Notes: generated by a model not told the origin, from the letters alone. 6,158 nt of DNA from an uncultured Actinomycetes bacterium (GCA_937881255.1 CALGFH010000013.1:1-6158), one strand, 5' to 3'. Counted from the stretch's first letter, positions 1 to 6,011 are shown. Translations and numbers: made by a program.

Positions 1-1
1 G

Positions 2-760
2 GCCGAGGAGATGCGGGCCCAGGCCGAGCAGGACGCGCGCACGGTGCTGGAGGAGGCCCGCGACGCGACCGACATGATCTGGCAGGAGGCCGAGCGCGAG
101 CGCATCGGGGTCGAGGGCGAGACGATCCGGCTGGAGACCCTGCGGCACCGCTCGCTGGAGCAGCTGGGCCGGGTCTACGGCCACCTGGAGTCGGTGCTGG
201 ACGAGGTCCGCGCCGGCATCGGCCGGGTCGAGGAGGAGCAGGAGGACCTGGACGAGGCGACCGCGGCCGCGGCGGCCCGGCTCGGGGTCGAGCCGCCCGC
301 CAGCTCGCCCGAGGAGAGCCCCCGGTTCCCCGACCTCCGGCCCCAGGAGCCCGCCGACGATGGCGACGGGTTGCTGTCGGCCACCCGCCCGGGCGTCGCC
401 GACCCCTCCCCGCCCGAGGCGGCCGACCAGCCGGAGCAGCCGTCCCTGCCCAACGCGGTCGACGACAGCGCCGACGGGTCGGCGGACGGGAACGCCGAGT
501 CGGCGGACGGGAACCCCGAGGCCACCCAGCCGGTCCTGACCTCCACCACCGCCGAGACCACCCAGCCGACCCCGGCCGACGACCCGGCCGCGGCCACCCA
601 GCCGACCCCGCCCGCCGACCCGGCCGCGGCAGGGTCGGCCAACGGCGAGGGCGGGCCGGGCGACCAGGACGCCACCCAGCGCCTCGAGCCGGTCGGCAAC
701 GGCGGCGCCAAGTCCCGCTCCTCCAAGCCGGCCGCCAAGGAAGGCAAGGCCCGCCCCTAG
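2..760 (+). CDS. Coiled-coil protein, C-terminal part (DivIVA/FilP/Scy-like), 5' truncated
   Basis: The reading frame is open from base 2 to the TAG at 758-760, so the gene very probably begins upstream of the window; the ATG at 11 lies inside a helical repeat (AEEMRAQAEQDAR) and has no ribosome site. The first ~90 visible residues are a charged Ala/Glu/Arg-rich coiled coil (EEARDATDMIWQEAERER, then LEQLGRVYGHLESVLDEV). From about residue 95 to the end the chain is low-complexity Ala/Pro/Asp/Gly/Thr, acidic, with internal repeats, finishing in a basic Ser/Lys/Arg tail (KSRSSKPAAKEGKARP). There is no membrane segment or catalytic motif. Coiled coils of this type are found in actinobacterial cell-pole and cytoskeletal proteins (DivIVA, FilP, Scy). 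From memory, Streptomyces carries filP/scy near an acetyl-CoA acetyltransferase gene, which matches the thiolase 66 bases downstream. The family assignment is inference, because the diagnostic N-terminus is missing. Confidence 0.75.
   Translation, partial: AEEMRAQAEQDARTVLEEARDATDMIWQEAERERIGVEGETIRLETLRHRSLEQLGRVYGHLESVLDEVRAGIGRVEEEQEDLDEATAAAAARLGVEPPASSPEESPRFPDLRPQEPADDGDGLLSATRPGVADPSPPEAADQPEQPSLPNAVDDSADGSADGNAESADGNPEATQPVLTSTTAETTQPTPADDPAAATQPTPPADPAAAGSANGEGGPGDQDATQRLEPVGNGGAKSRSSKPAAKEGKARP
478..514 (+). repeat. Direct repeat, 16 nt, two copies 21 nt apart
   Basis: The 16-mer GTCGGCGGACGGGAAC occurs at 478-493 and again, identically, at 499-514. It sits in the disordered tail of the coiled-coil protein and encodes the SADGN motif twice (GSADGNAESADGN). 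The 21-nt period equals seven codons, so the repeat keeps frame and probably arose by slippage within the tail. Confidence 0.8.
557..628 (+). repeat. Tandem 36-nt (12-residue) repeat in disordered tail
   Basis: Two adjacent units at 557-592 and 593-628 encode TTQPTPADDPAA and ATQPTPPADPAA. A further isolated copy of the core TQP lies just upstream (EATQPV) and another near the end (DATQRL). The unit is in frame with the coiled-coil gene and lengthens its Pro/Ala-rich tail. It is a protein-level low-complexity repeat and not a mobile element. Confidence 0.75.
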
Positions 761-770
761 CCCGCGGGCC
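748..770 (+). terminator. Short GC hairpin over the stop codon of the coiled-coil gene
   Basis: GGCCCGC (748-754) is complementary to GCGGGCC (764-770), a 7-bp perfect stem. The 9-nt loop contains the TAG stop. No T-tract follows. Actinobacterial terminators often lack a U-run, but in DNA this GC-rich such stems also arise by chance, so the call is weak. Confidence 0.25.
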
Positions 771-786
771 CGCTCCGGGACCCACC

Positions 787-792
787 TACAAT
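787..792 (+). promoter_or_regulatory. Probable -10 element for the thiolase gene
   Basis: TACAAT at 787-792 is a near-consensus -10 box (5 of 6 to TATAAT) and one of the few AT-rich hexamers in the neighbourhood. It lies 34 bases before the ATG at 827. No recognisable -35 hexamer lies 16-18 bases upstream; a perfect palindrome, GCGGGCCCGC (764-773), is found there instead. Transcription starting about base 799 would give a short leader containing the ribosome site GGGAGGGG (817-824). Confidence 0.45.
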
Positions 793-826
793 GGCCGGGG
801 AGTTCTGACCGGGCCTGGGAGGGGTC

Positions 827-2020
827 ATGGAGCAGCGTTCGGTGGTGGTCGTGGGCGCCAAGCGGACCCCGATGGGGCGATTCATGGGGGCGTTCGCCGA
901 CGTGCCAGCGGTCGACCTGGGGATCGCCGCCGCCCGGGCGGCGCTCGATGCCGCCGGGATCGACCCGGGTCAGGTGGACGAGACGGTGGCCGGGCATGGC
1001 CGGCAGGCGGGCAACGGGCCCAACCCGGGGCGCCAGGTGTCGGTCCGGGCCGGGGTGCCGGAGACGGTGCCCGCGTACACGGTGAACAAGGCCTGCGGGT
1101 CGAGCGCCAAGGCGCTGACGCTGGCGGCGGGGTCGATCATCCTCGGGGAGATCGACGTCGCGCTGGTCGTCGGCATGGAGAACATGACCCGCACCCCGTA
1201 CCTGCTGCGGGGGATGCGCGCCGGCTACCGGATGGGGCCGGCGGTGATCGAGGACGGCATGTCCTCGGACGGGTTCATGGACCCGCTGGCCTCCGAGGCC
1301 ATGGGCGAGACGGCCGAGAACCTGGCCGAGCGGTACGCCGTGAGCCGGGAGGAGCAGGACGCGTTCGCGCTCCAGTCCCAGCGCCGGGCGGGCGAGGCGT
1401 GGGAGGCCGGCCGCTTCGCCGACGAGGTCGTTCCCGTCGACACCTTCGACGCCAGGCGGCGGACGGTCACGGTCGAGCGCGACGAGCATCCTCGGCCGGA
1501 CACCACGCCGGAGGCGCTGGCCAAGCTCAAGCCGGTGTTCCGCGACCCGGGCACGGTCACCGCCGGGAACTCCTCGGGGATCTGCGACGGGGCCGCCGCC
1601 CTGGTCGTGATGGCCGAGGAGACGGCCAGGGCCCAGGGGCTCCGCCCGCTGGCCAGGGTCGTCGGCTGGGCCAGCGCCGGGGTCGACCCGCACATCATGG
1701 GCTGGGGCGTGGTCCCGGCCACCCAGAAGCTGCTGGCCAAGCTGGGCTGGGCCCTCCCCGAGATCGACGTGGTCGAGGTCAACGAGGCGTTCGCGGCCCA
1801 GGTCCTGGCCTGTGACCGCGAGCTCAAGTTCGACTGGGAGCGGACCAACGTCAACGGCGGCGCCATCGCCCTCGGCCACCCGATCGGCATGACCGGCGCC
1901 CGCATCATCGGGACCGTCGTCCACCAGCTCCAGCGCCAGGGCGCCCGCCGCGGGCTGGCCACCCTCTGCATCTCCGGCGGCCAGGGCATGGCCGTCGCCC
2001 TCGAGCGGGTCGACGCCTGA
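827..2020 (+). CDS. Acetyl-CoA acetyltransferase (thiolase family)
   Basis: This is a complete 397-residue thiolase, the usual length for the biosynthetic/FadA-type family. These cytoplasmic enzymes condense two acetyl-CoA to acetoacetyl-CoA, or cleave 3-ketoacyl-CoA in the reverse direction. All catalytic elements are visible: nucleophile Cys90 in NKACGSS, the NEAF motif at 319-322, His351 in NGGAIALGHPIG, and the acid/base Cys381 in CISGGQGMA. The N-terminal stretch VVVVGAKRTPMGRF and the DGFMDPL and MGETAENLAERY motifs are also typical. The ATG at 827 is preceded by GGGAGGGG with about 4 nt spacing, and a -10 box lies upstream. The loop GHGRQAGNGPNPGRQ differs somewhat from the usual GxVLQAGxGQNPARQ, so chain-length preference cannot be set from sequence. 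Fatty-acid, ketogenic or ethylmalonyl-CoA roles are all possible. It has its own promoter and is followed by a strong hairpin, so it is probably monocistronic. Confidence 0.95.
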   Translation: MEQRSVVVVGAKRTPMGRFMGAFADVPAVDLGIAAARAALDAAGIDPGQVDETVAGHGRQAGNGPNPGRQVSVRAGVPETVPAYTVNKACGSSAKALTLAAGSIILGEIDVALVVGMENMTRTPYLLRGMRAGYRMGPAVIEDGMSSDGFMDPLASEAMGETAENLAERYAVSREEQDAFALQSQRRAGEAWEAGRFADEVVPVDTFDARRRTVTVERDEHPRPDTTPEALAKLKPVFRDPGTVTAGNSSGICDGAAALVVMAEETARAQGLRPLARVVGWASAGVDPHIMGWGVVPATQKLLAKLGWALPEIDVVEVNEAFAAQVLACDRELKFDWERTNVNGGAIALGHPIGMTGARIIGTVVHQLQRQGARRGLATLCISGGQGMAVALERVDA

Positions 2021-2072
2021 CGGGTCACTCGGCCTGACGGGCGGCGCGAGCCAGGCCACGTCGGGCACGCCG

Positions 2073-2108
2073 GCCGCCGGCCGTAACGGACCCGTCACGG
2101 CCGGCGGC
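2073..2108 (+). terminator. Strong 12-bp hairpin downstream of the thiolase gene
   Basis: GCCGCCGGCCGT (2073-2084) is perfectly complementary to ACGGCCGGCGGC (2097-2108), separated by a 12-nt loop (2085-2096). It begins 52 bases after the thiolase stop and 58 bases before the next start codon. There is no T-tract, so it fits the U-less terminator type common in actinobacteria. The loop is itself complementary to two upstream TGACGGG copies (2018-2024 and 2035-2041), so it could instead be a leader structure of the following gene. Confidence 0.5.
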
Positions 2109-2150
2109 GACACTGCCCCCGACCAGGACTGCCCCGGACCAGCACGACCC

Positions 2151-2157
2151 AAGGGAG
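2151..2157 (+). promoter_or_regulatory. Ribosome binding site deciding the GTG start at 2166
   Basis: AAGGGAG lies 8 nt before the GTG at 2166. An ATG at 2158 directly abuts the site and is in another frame, so it cannot be served by it. This makes GTG the start of the membrane protein gene. Confidence 0.7.
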
Positions 2158-2165
2158 ATGCCCGC

Positions 2166-3410
2166 GTGCCGACCAGAACGCCGACCCACCGGGTTGACCG
2201 GCCCGCTGGTTCGGAACCGGGCCCCGGGAGGTTCTGGGGGGTGGTGGCCTGGGCGGTGTGGGGGCTGGTCGGGGTTGGGGTTCTGGTGGTCGTCTGGTTC
2301 GACGCGCGGCTGCGCGCCATCGGGCGACCCGACCTGGTGTCGATCAGCGGCGACGCGGTCCCCTACCTGCTGGCGATGGCCAGCGCGGCCACCGTGGGGG
2401 CGGTGCTGGCCGGCCGCCGGCCCCGTCATCCGGTGGGGTGGCTGCTGCTGGGGATCGCGGTGGCGGTGATCATGCTGGGGTTCTGCGACGCCTACGCGGC
2501 CTACGGGCTGCTGGCGCGACCCGGGTCGTTGCCGGGCGCCCGCTGGGCGGCGATCTACGTGGACGTGAGCTGGGGTGTGCTGTCGGCCCTGCTGGGGTTC
2601 GTCCTGCTGCTCACGCCGACCGGGAAGCTGCCGTCGCCCCGCTGGCGCTGGTGGGCCTGGCTGGTGGCGGTCGCGTCGGTGCTGTCGGTGACCCTCCACG
2701 CGAACCCGCTGGACCCGCCGTACGAGGCGGTGGCCGTCCCCCTCCTGTTCGAGAGCGGGCCGCTGGCCGCCATGGCCCGGCTGGGCGACATCATCGTCCT
2801 CGTCGGGCTGCTGGTCGCGGCCGGGTCGCTGGTGCTGCGGTTCCGCCGGGCCCAGCTGCGCGAGCGCCTCCAGCTCCGCTGGGTGACCGCCGCCGCCGCG
2901 CTGGCCGCCCTGGCCGCGGCGGTCATCCTGGTCACCTGGGCGACCATCGGGTCCGCCGCCCAGCCGATCTGGGAGCTGGCCACGGTGGCCTTCATGGCCG
3001 CCCTGCCGCTGGCCACCGGGGCGTCGGTCCTGCGCTACCGGCTGTACGACCTGGACCGGATCATCAGCCGCACCCTGGCCTGGACGGCCCTCACCATCCT
3101 GCTCGGCCTGGGCTATGCCGCCGCCGTGCTGCTGCTGGGACTGCTGCTGCCCGACAGCTCCAGCCTGGCCGTGGCCGGCGCGACCCTGGCCGTGGCCGCC
3201 ACCTTCCAGCCCGTCCGGCGCCGGGTCCAGGAGACCGTGGACCGGCGCTTCAACCGCCGCCGCTACGACGCCGCCCGCACGATCGCGGCCTTCAGCGCCC
3301 GGTTGCGGGAGGAGGTCGACCTCGACACCCTGTCGGTCGAGCTGCTGGCCGTGACCGACCAGACCATGCAGCCGACCACGGTGTCGCTGTGGCTGCGGGC
3401 CAGGGCCTAG
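2166..3410 (+). CDS. Multi-spanning membrane protein resembling a histidine-kinase sensor head, without kinase domain
   Basis: The protein has 414 residues and a GTG start fixed by AAGGGAG 8 nt upstream. About ten hydrophobic segments can be read, at roughly 24-45, 65-83, 89-117, 130-151, 160-178, 207-225, 238-261, 268-288, 302-328 and 333-347. A cytoplasmic C-terminal part follows. From about 286 on, the motifs SVLRYRLYDLDRIISRTL, FQPVRRRVQETVDRRFNRRRYDAART and TDQTMQPTTVSLWL are characteristic of the membrane-sensor region of many actinobacterial proteins; in some, a GAF or HisKA/HATPase module comes after it. Here the protein stops at the SLWLR motif: no phosphoacceptor His box, no N or G box and no GAF domain follow, and the next gene is unrelated. 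The substrate or signal is unknown. I infer a signalling or sensor-like role, but a kinase-independent membrane protein is equally possible. Gene boundaries are well supported and function is not. Confidence 0.88.
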   Translation: MPTRTPTHRVDRPAGSEPGPGRFWGVVAWAVWGLVGVGVLVVVWFDARLRAIGRPDLVSISGDAVPYLLAMASAATVGAVLAGRRPRHPVGWLLLGIAVAVIMLGFCDAYAAYGLLARPGSLPGARWAAIYVDVSWGVLSALLGFVLLLTPTGKLPSPRWRWWAWLVAVASVLSVTLHANPLDPPYEAVAVPLLFESGPLAAMARLGDIIVLVGLLVAAGSLVLRFRRAQLRERLQLRWVTAAAALAALAAAVILVTWATIGSAAQPIWELATVAFMAALPLATGASVLRYRLYDLDRIISRTLAWTALTILLGLGYAAAVLLLGLLLPDSSSLAVAGATLAVAATFQPVRRRVQETVDRRFNRRRYDAARTIAAFSARLREEVDLDTLSVELLAVTDQTMQPTTVSLWLRARA

Positions 3411-3439
3411 CCGGACGATCGCCGCCGCGCCCCCGCCGA

Positions 3440-3469
3440 TTGCGCGGCCCGCCGCGGGGCTGCTACGGT
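3440..3469 (+). promoter_or_regulatory. Probable sigma-A-type promoter of the RAM-domain/GNAT unit
   Basis: TTGCGC (3440-3445) and TACGGT (3464-3469) are separated by 18 bases, matching the actinobacterial TTGnnn / TAnnnT pattern. It lies between the stop of the membrane-protein gene and the ribosome site GGGAGG at 3490. A start near base 3476 would give a leader of about 27 nt. A promoter here means the following pair need not depend on the upstream gene. Confidence 0.5.
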
Positions 3470-3489
3470 CCGGCTCTGTTCGCCGAGGT

Positions 3490-3495
3490 GGGAGG
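3490..3495 (+). promoter_or_regulatory. Ribosome binding site deciding the TTG start at 3503
   Basis: GGGAGG lies 7 nt upstream of the TTG at 3503. The only nearby in-frame alternative, GTG at 3488, overlaps this site and would add five residues (MGGPE) that do not fit the family N-terminus. TTG is therefore preferred. Confidence 0.7.
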
Positions 3496-3502
3496 TCCAG
3501 AG

Positions 3503-3796
3503 TTGGTCACCGCCATCGTGCTCGTCACCTGCGAGGTCGACCAGACCCCGGAGACCGCCCAGGCGCTCGCCGACCTCGACGGGGTCAGCGAGGTCTACTC
3601 GGTGGCCGGCGACTGGGACCTGGTCGCGGTGGTCCGGGTCGGCGGCCACGACGACCTGGCCGCCACCGTGACCGAGCACATCCGCAAGGTCAAAGGTGTC
3701 GAGACGACCCGCACCCTGATCGCCTTCCGCACCTACTCCCGCCACGACCTGGACCGGATGTTCTCGGTCGGCTTCGAGGCCGGCCAGCCCGACTGA
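3503..3796 (+). CDS. Stand-alone Lrp/AsnC ligand-binding (RAM) domain protein
   Basis: The product has 97 residues, starts at TTG and ends at TGA. The sequence VTAIVLVTCEVDQTPETAQ.LADLDGVSEVYSVAGDWDLVAVVRV is the beta-alpha-beta-beta RAM fold seen at the C-terminus of Lrp/AsnC regulators, including the G-DWDL signature (residues 36-40) that lines the amino-acid effector site between dimers. It ends with TEHIRKVKGVETTRTLIAFRTYSRHDL, the last helix and strand. The N-terminal helix-turn-helix of full-length Lrp (about 150 residues) is absent, and no remnant of one lies in the short region upstream. Such single-domain proteins are known in actinobacteria and archaea; they can bind amino acids and form octamers or mixed assemblies with full-length Lrp. 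The gene has its own promoter, and the GNAT gene begins 9 nt after its stop. Ligand and partner are unknown. Confidence 0.88.
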   Translation: MVTAIVLVTCEVDQTPETAQALADLDGVSEVYSVAGDWDLVAVVRVGGHDDLAATVTEHIRKVKGVETTRTLIAFRTYSRHDLDRMFSVGFEAGQPD

Positions 3797-3805
3797 CCCG
3801 GGCTG

Positions 3806-4384
3806 GTGTCCTTCGCTGCGCCCGAGGAGTATCGCGACGGCGAGCTGCTGATCCGTAGCCTGCGGCCGGGTGACGGCGCGGAGCTCAACCGGGCCACCGT
3901 CGCCTCCTACGAGCACCTGCGGGAGTTCATGGAGTGGGCCCGTCCCGACACCACCGTGGAGGACTCCGAGGGGTACGTCCGCCTGAGCCAGGCCCGCTGG
4001 CTGGCCGGCGAGGAGTGGGGCCTGGGGGTGTGGCGGGGTGAGCGGCTGGTCGCCGGCTGCGGGTTCATGCTCCGCGGGCAGCCGCTGGAGCACGGCACCG
4101 TCGAGATCGGCATGTGGGTGCGGGCCGACGAGGCGGGCCGGGGCCTCGGCACCAGGGTGCTGCGGGCCCTGGTCGACTGGGCCGACGCCGACTGGCCGAT
4201 CCACAAGCTGACCTGGCAGTGCGACAGCCGCAACCTGGCCTCGGCCCGGATCGCCCAGAAGTGCGGCTTCCAGCTCGAGGGGCGGCTGCGGGAGCACGTC
4301 CCCGGGGTGGCCGGCGGGCGGCGGACGACGCTGCTGTTCGGCCTGGTCCGCTCCGACCCCCGACCCTGGCGATCCGGTCCCTGA
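3806..4384 (+). CDS. GNAT-family N-acetyltransferase (RimJ/RimL type)
   Basis: This 192-residue cytoplasmic enzyme would transfer an acetyl group from acetyl-CoA to an amine: a protein N-terminus, small molecule or antibiotic. The N-terminal LLIRSLRPGDGAEL opens the fold. Motif A is EIGMWVRADEAGRGLGTRVLRALVDWA (about 100-126), with the RGLGTR acetyl-CoA pyrophosphate loop at 112-117. Motif B is NLASARIAQKCGFQLEGRLRE (about 143-163), typical of the RimJ/RimL subfamily. The GTG at 3806 is chosen because it leaves a normal N-terminus and the next in-frame Met (residue 42) would cut into the domain. No Shine-Dalgarno sequence precedes it, and the upstream stop lies only 9 nt away, so translation is probably coupled to the RAM-domain gene. 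A 5-bp stem (GTCCC 4377-4381, GGGAC 4386-4390) spans its stop codon. The substrate cannot be read from sequence. Confidence 0.92.
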   Translation: MSFAAPEEYRDGELLIRSLRPGDGAELNRATVASYEHLREFMEWARPDTTVEDSEGYVRLSQARWLAGEEWGLGVWRGERLVAGCGFMLRGQPLEHGTVEIGMWVRADEAGRGLGTRVLRALVDWADADWPIHKLTWQCDSRNLASARIAQKCGFQLEGRLREHVPGVAGGRRTTLLFGLVRSDPRPWRSGP

Positions 4385-4463
4385 AGGGACGAAGCGGGCC
4401 TGGTCGCCGGGGCCGCCCGGGGCAAGATGGTCGTGGCCAGCGCCGGACGAACGGGAGGCAGGC

Positions 4464-4895
4464 ATGCGGACGGCACTGCGGCGCGCGATCCTGACGGTGA
4501 CGGTGGCGGCGGTCCTGGCCGTCGGCCCGGCCGCCTGGGCCCAGGACGAGACCTTCGGCTTCACCATCGACGCGGCCCGGCTGGGCGCCGACCGGCACAC
4601 CGTCGTCGGCAGCGGCAGCTACACCTGCGGCCCCTTCGACACCACCGGTCCAGGCTTCGTCGACCTCACCGTCGTGCAGGGGCGCACCACCGGGTTCGGC
4701 TCCGTCCCGATCCAGCTCTGCGACGGCTCCGCCCAGGCCTATCAGGCCGAGGTGGTGTCCAACAGCGATCGCCGGTTCAAGCGGGGCGCCGCCCGCGCCA
4801 CCGCCTCCGGCTACGTCGAGGGCTTCCGCGGCGACCTGAGGTTCCTCCAGACCACCCGGGTCGACAACCAGCCCATCACCATCGGGCGCCGGTAG
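4464..4895 (+). CDS. Small secreted protein with two cysteines, unknown function
   Basis: This 143-residue protein starts at an ATG preceded by GGGAGG (4453-4458, 5 nt spacing). Residues 1-26 form a Sec signal peptide: RTALRR, a hydrophobic core LTVTVAAVLAVGPAA, and a probable AWA|QD cleavage site. The mature part of about 117 residues has no lipobox, membrane segment or cell-wall anchor, so it is probably exported freely. Only two cysteines remain, Cys55 (SYTCGPF) and Cys86 (QLCDG), spaced for one disulfide. The pattern of alternating polar and hydrophobic residues (GSGSYTCG, VDLTVVQG, IQLCDGSAQAYQAEVV, FKRGAARATASGYV) suggests a beta-sandwich like other small actinobacterial secreted proteins of unknown function. 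A weak -10-like CAAGAT lies at 4423-4428. Its stop is 6 bp from that of the convergent trpD gene. I do not recognise a named family with certainty. Confidence 0.8.
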   Translation: MRTALRRAILTVTVAAVLAVGPAAWAQDETFGFTIDAARLGADRHTVVGSGSYTCGPFDTTGPGFVDLTVVQGRTTGFGSVPIQLCDGSAQAYQAEVVSNSDRRFKRGAARATASGYVEGFRGDLRFLQTTRVDNQPITIGRR

Positions 4896-4901
4896 GCCGG
4901 G

Positions 4902-5939
4902 TCAGCTGGCGGGGGCGGCGCGGCGGGAGCTCTCGACCCAGGCGTCGAGGGCGTCGAGGGCCCGGCCGTCGTCGATCGAGCGGGCGGCGGCCTCGAGGCC
5001 GTCGGACAGGCTCAGGGCGGCGTCGGCCGCGACCAGGGCGGCGGCGGTGTTCAGCAGGACCATGTCGCGGGCCGGGCTGCCCTGGCCGTCCAGGACCTGC
5101 TTGGCGATGGCGACGTTGCGGTCGACGTCGCCGCCGAGCAGGTCCTCGCGCTCGACGGCGGGCAGGCCCAGCTCGACCGGGTCGACCACCAGCTCGCGGA
5201 CCCCGTCGGCGCTGACGTCGAGCAGGGTCGAGGTGGTCGTGGTGGTCAGCTCGTCGAGGCCGTCGTGGCCGTAGAAGACCAGGGCGTGGTGGACGCCGGT
5301 GCGCCGCAGGACCTCGGCCATGATGGGCGCCATGCGCGGGTCGGCCACGCCCAGCGCCTGGTGGCCGGCTCTGGCCGGGTTGGTCAGGGGCCCGAGGAAG
5401 TTGAAGACGGTCGGGACGCCGAGCTCGCGGCGGGCCACGCCGGCGTGGCGCATCGCCGGGTGGAACACGGGGGCGAAGCAGAAGCCGATGCGCACCTCGG
5501 CCAGGGTGGCCGCCACCCCCTCGGGCGGCAGGGCGATGGCCACCCCGAGCGCCTCCAGCAGGTCGGCGCTGCCGCAGCGGCCGGAGGCGGCCCGGTTGCC
5601 GTGCTTGGCCACCCGCTGGCCGGCCCCGACGGCGACCAGCGCGGCCAGGGTGGAGACGTTGAAGGTGCCGGCCCGGTCGCCGCCGGTGCCGCAGGTGTCG
5701 AGCAGCGGCCCCGGCACCTCAAGCGGCGCCGCCGCGGCCAGCATCGCCTTGACCAGGCCGGTCATCTCGGTGGCGGTCTCGCCCTTGATGCGCAGGCCGG
5801 TGGCGAAGGCGGCGATCTGGGCCGGGGTCGCCTCCCCCGCCAGCACCGAGCCCATGGCGGCGCCGGCCTGCTCCTCGCTGAGGTCCTCACGGCGCAGCAG
5901 CGGCCCGAGCACTCCTGGCCAGGTGAACAGGTCGGACAC
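4902..5939 (-). CDS. trpD: Anthranilate phosphoribosyltransferase
   Basis: TrpD joins anthranilate to phosphoribosyl pyrophosphate, the second committed step of tryptophan synthesis, as a cytoplasmic dimer. In the 345-residue form (GTG at 5939) the key elements are DTCGTGGDRAGTFNVST (about 81-97, the PRPP loop), KHGNRAASGRCGSADLLEALG (112-132, anthranilate and phosphate contacts), FAPVFHPAMRHAGVARRELG (155-174, including the Arg that holds anthranilate), FNFLGPLTNPA, and GLDELT (227-232, whose Asp-Glu pair binds Mg2+). The length is normal and nothing essential is missing. I choose the GTG at 5937-5939 because GGGAG (5946-5950) lies 6 nt before it. An upstream in-frame GTG at 5955-5957 would add six residues (351 in all) but has no ribosome site. 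No other trp gene is visible. The gene converges on the secreted-protein gene, with 6 bp between stops. Confidence 0.96.
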   Translation of the reverse strand: MSDLFTWPGVLGPLLRREDLSEEQAGAAMGSVLAGEATPAQIAAFATGLRIKGETATEMTGLVKAMLAAAAPLEVPGPLLDTCGTGGDRAGTFNVSTLAALVAVGAGQRVAKHGNRAASGRCGSADLLEALGVAIALPPEGVAATLAEVRIGFCFAPVFHPAMRHAGVARRELGVPTVFNFLGPLTNPARAGHQALGVADPRMAPIMAEVLRRTGVHHALVFYGHDGLDELTTTTTSTLLDVSADGVRELVVDPVELGLPAVEREDLLGGDVDRNVAIAKQVLDGQGSPARDMVLLNTAAALVAADAALSLSDGLEAAARSIDDGRALDALDAWVESSRRAAPAS

Positions 5940-5945
5940 AGCAGG

Positions 5946-5950
5946 CTCCC
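5946..5950 (-). promoter_or_regulatory. trpD: Ribosome binding site supporting the internal GTG start of trpD
   Basis: On the minus strand GGGAG is followed after 6 nt by GTG (5939-5937), which begins MSDLFTWPGVL. The upstream GTG at 5957 is preceded by a sequence without purine-rich complementarity to 16S rRNA. Confidence 0.55.
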
Positions 5951-5975
5951 AGGTCACGTCGGTGCGGTCGGCGCA

Positions 5976-5981
5976 AGCCTA
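5976..5981 (-). promoter_or_regulatory. trpD: Possible -10 element of trpD
   Basis: On the minus strand this hexamer reads TAGGCT, fitting TAnnnT, within the most AT-rich short stretch of the region (GAATTAGGCTTG). A start near base 5968 would leave about 29 nt to the GTG at 5939, enough to include its GGGAG site. No -35 hexamer is found at the right distance. I see no leader peptide rich in Trp and no attenuator. Confidence 0.3.
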
Positions 5982-6011
5982 ATTCACCGGCGCAATACCG
6001 GGCGCGCCCGG

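Noticed and set aside
1225..2028. Long minus-strand frame opposite the thiolase gene.
   Set aside because: Ser/Thr/Ala/Arg-rich shadow of a thiolase with all catalytic motifs intact on the other strand.
2158..2469. ATG-started frame at the beginning of the membrane-protein region.
   Set aside because: The ATG directly abuts the Shine-Dalgarno sequence, and the product is Trp/Gly/Arg-rich without hydrophobic segments. The GTG frame at 2166 reads as a membrane protein throughout.
2258..3796. A 512-codon open frame on the plus strand spanning the membrane-protein gene and the RAM-domain gene.
   Set aside because: Up to about 3500 it is an Arg/Gly/Pro/Ala-rich shadow of the membrane protein frame. 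Only its last 97 codons, after the TTG at 3503, are a real gene. It is not a fusion protein.
3407..4600. A 397-codon open frame on the minus strand, antisense to the RAM-domain and GNAT genes.
   Set aside because: Its product is low-complexity Pro/Gly/Ala/His without domains, as expected opposite GC-rich codons; the plus-strand genes show clear family motifs over the same bases.
5240..5257. Run of five to six threonine codons in TrpD (GLDELTTTTTS).
   Set aside because: Thr-rich stretches after the GLDELT motif are common in actinobacterial TrpD, so this is not an expansion or frameshift signature.
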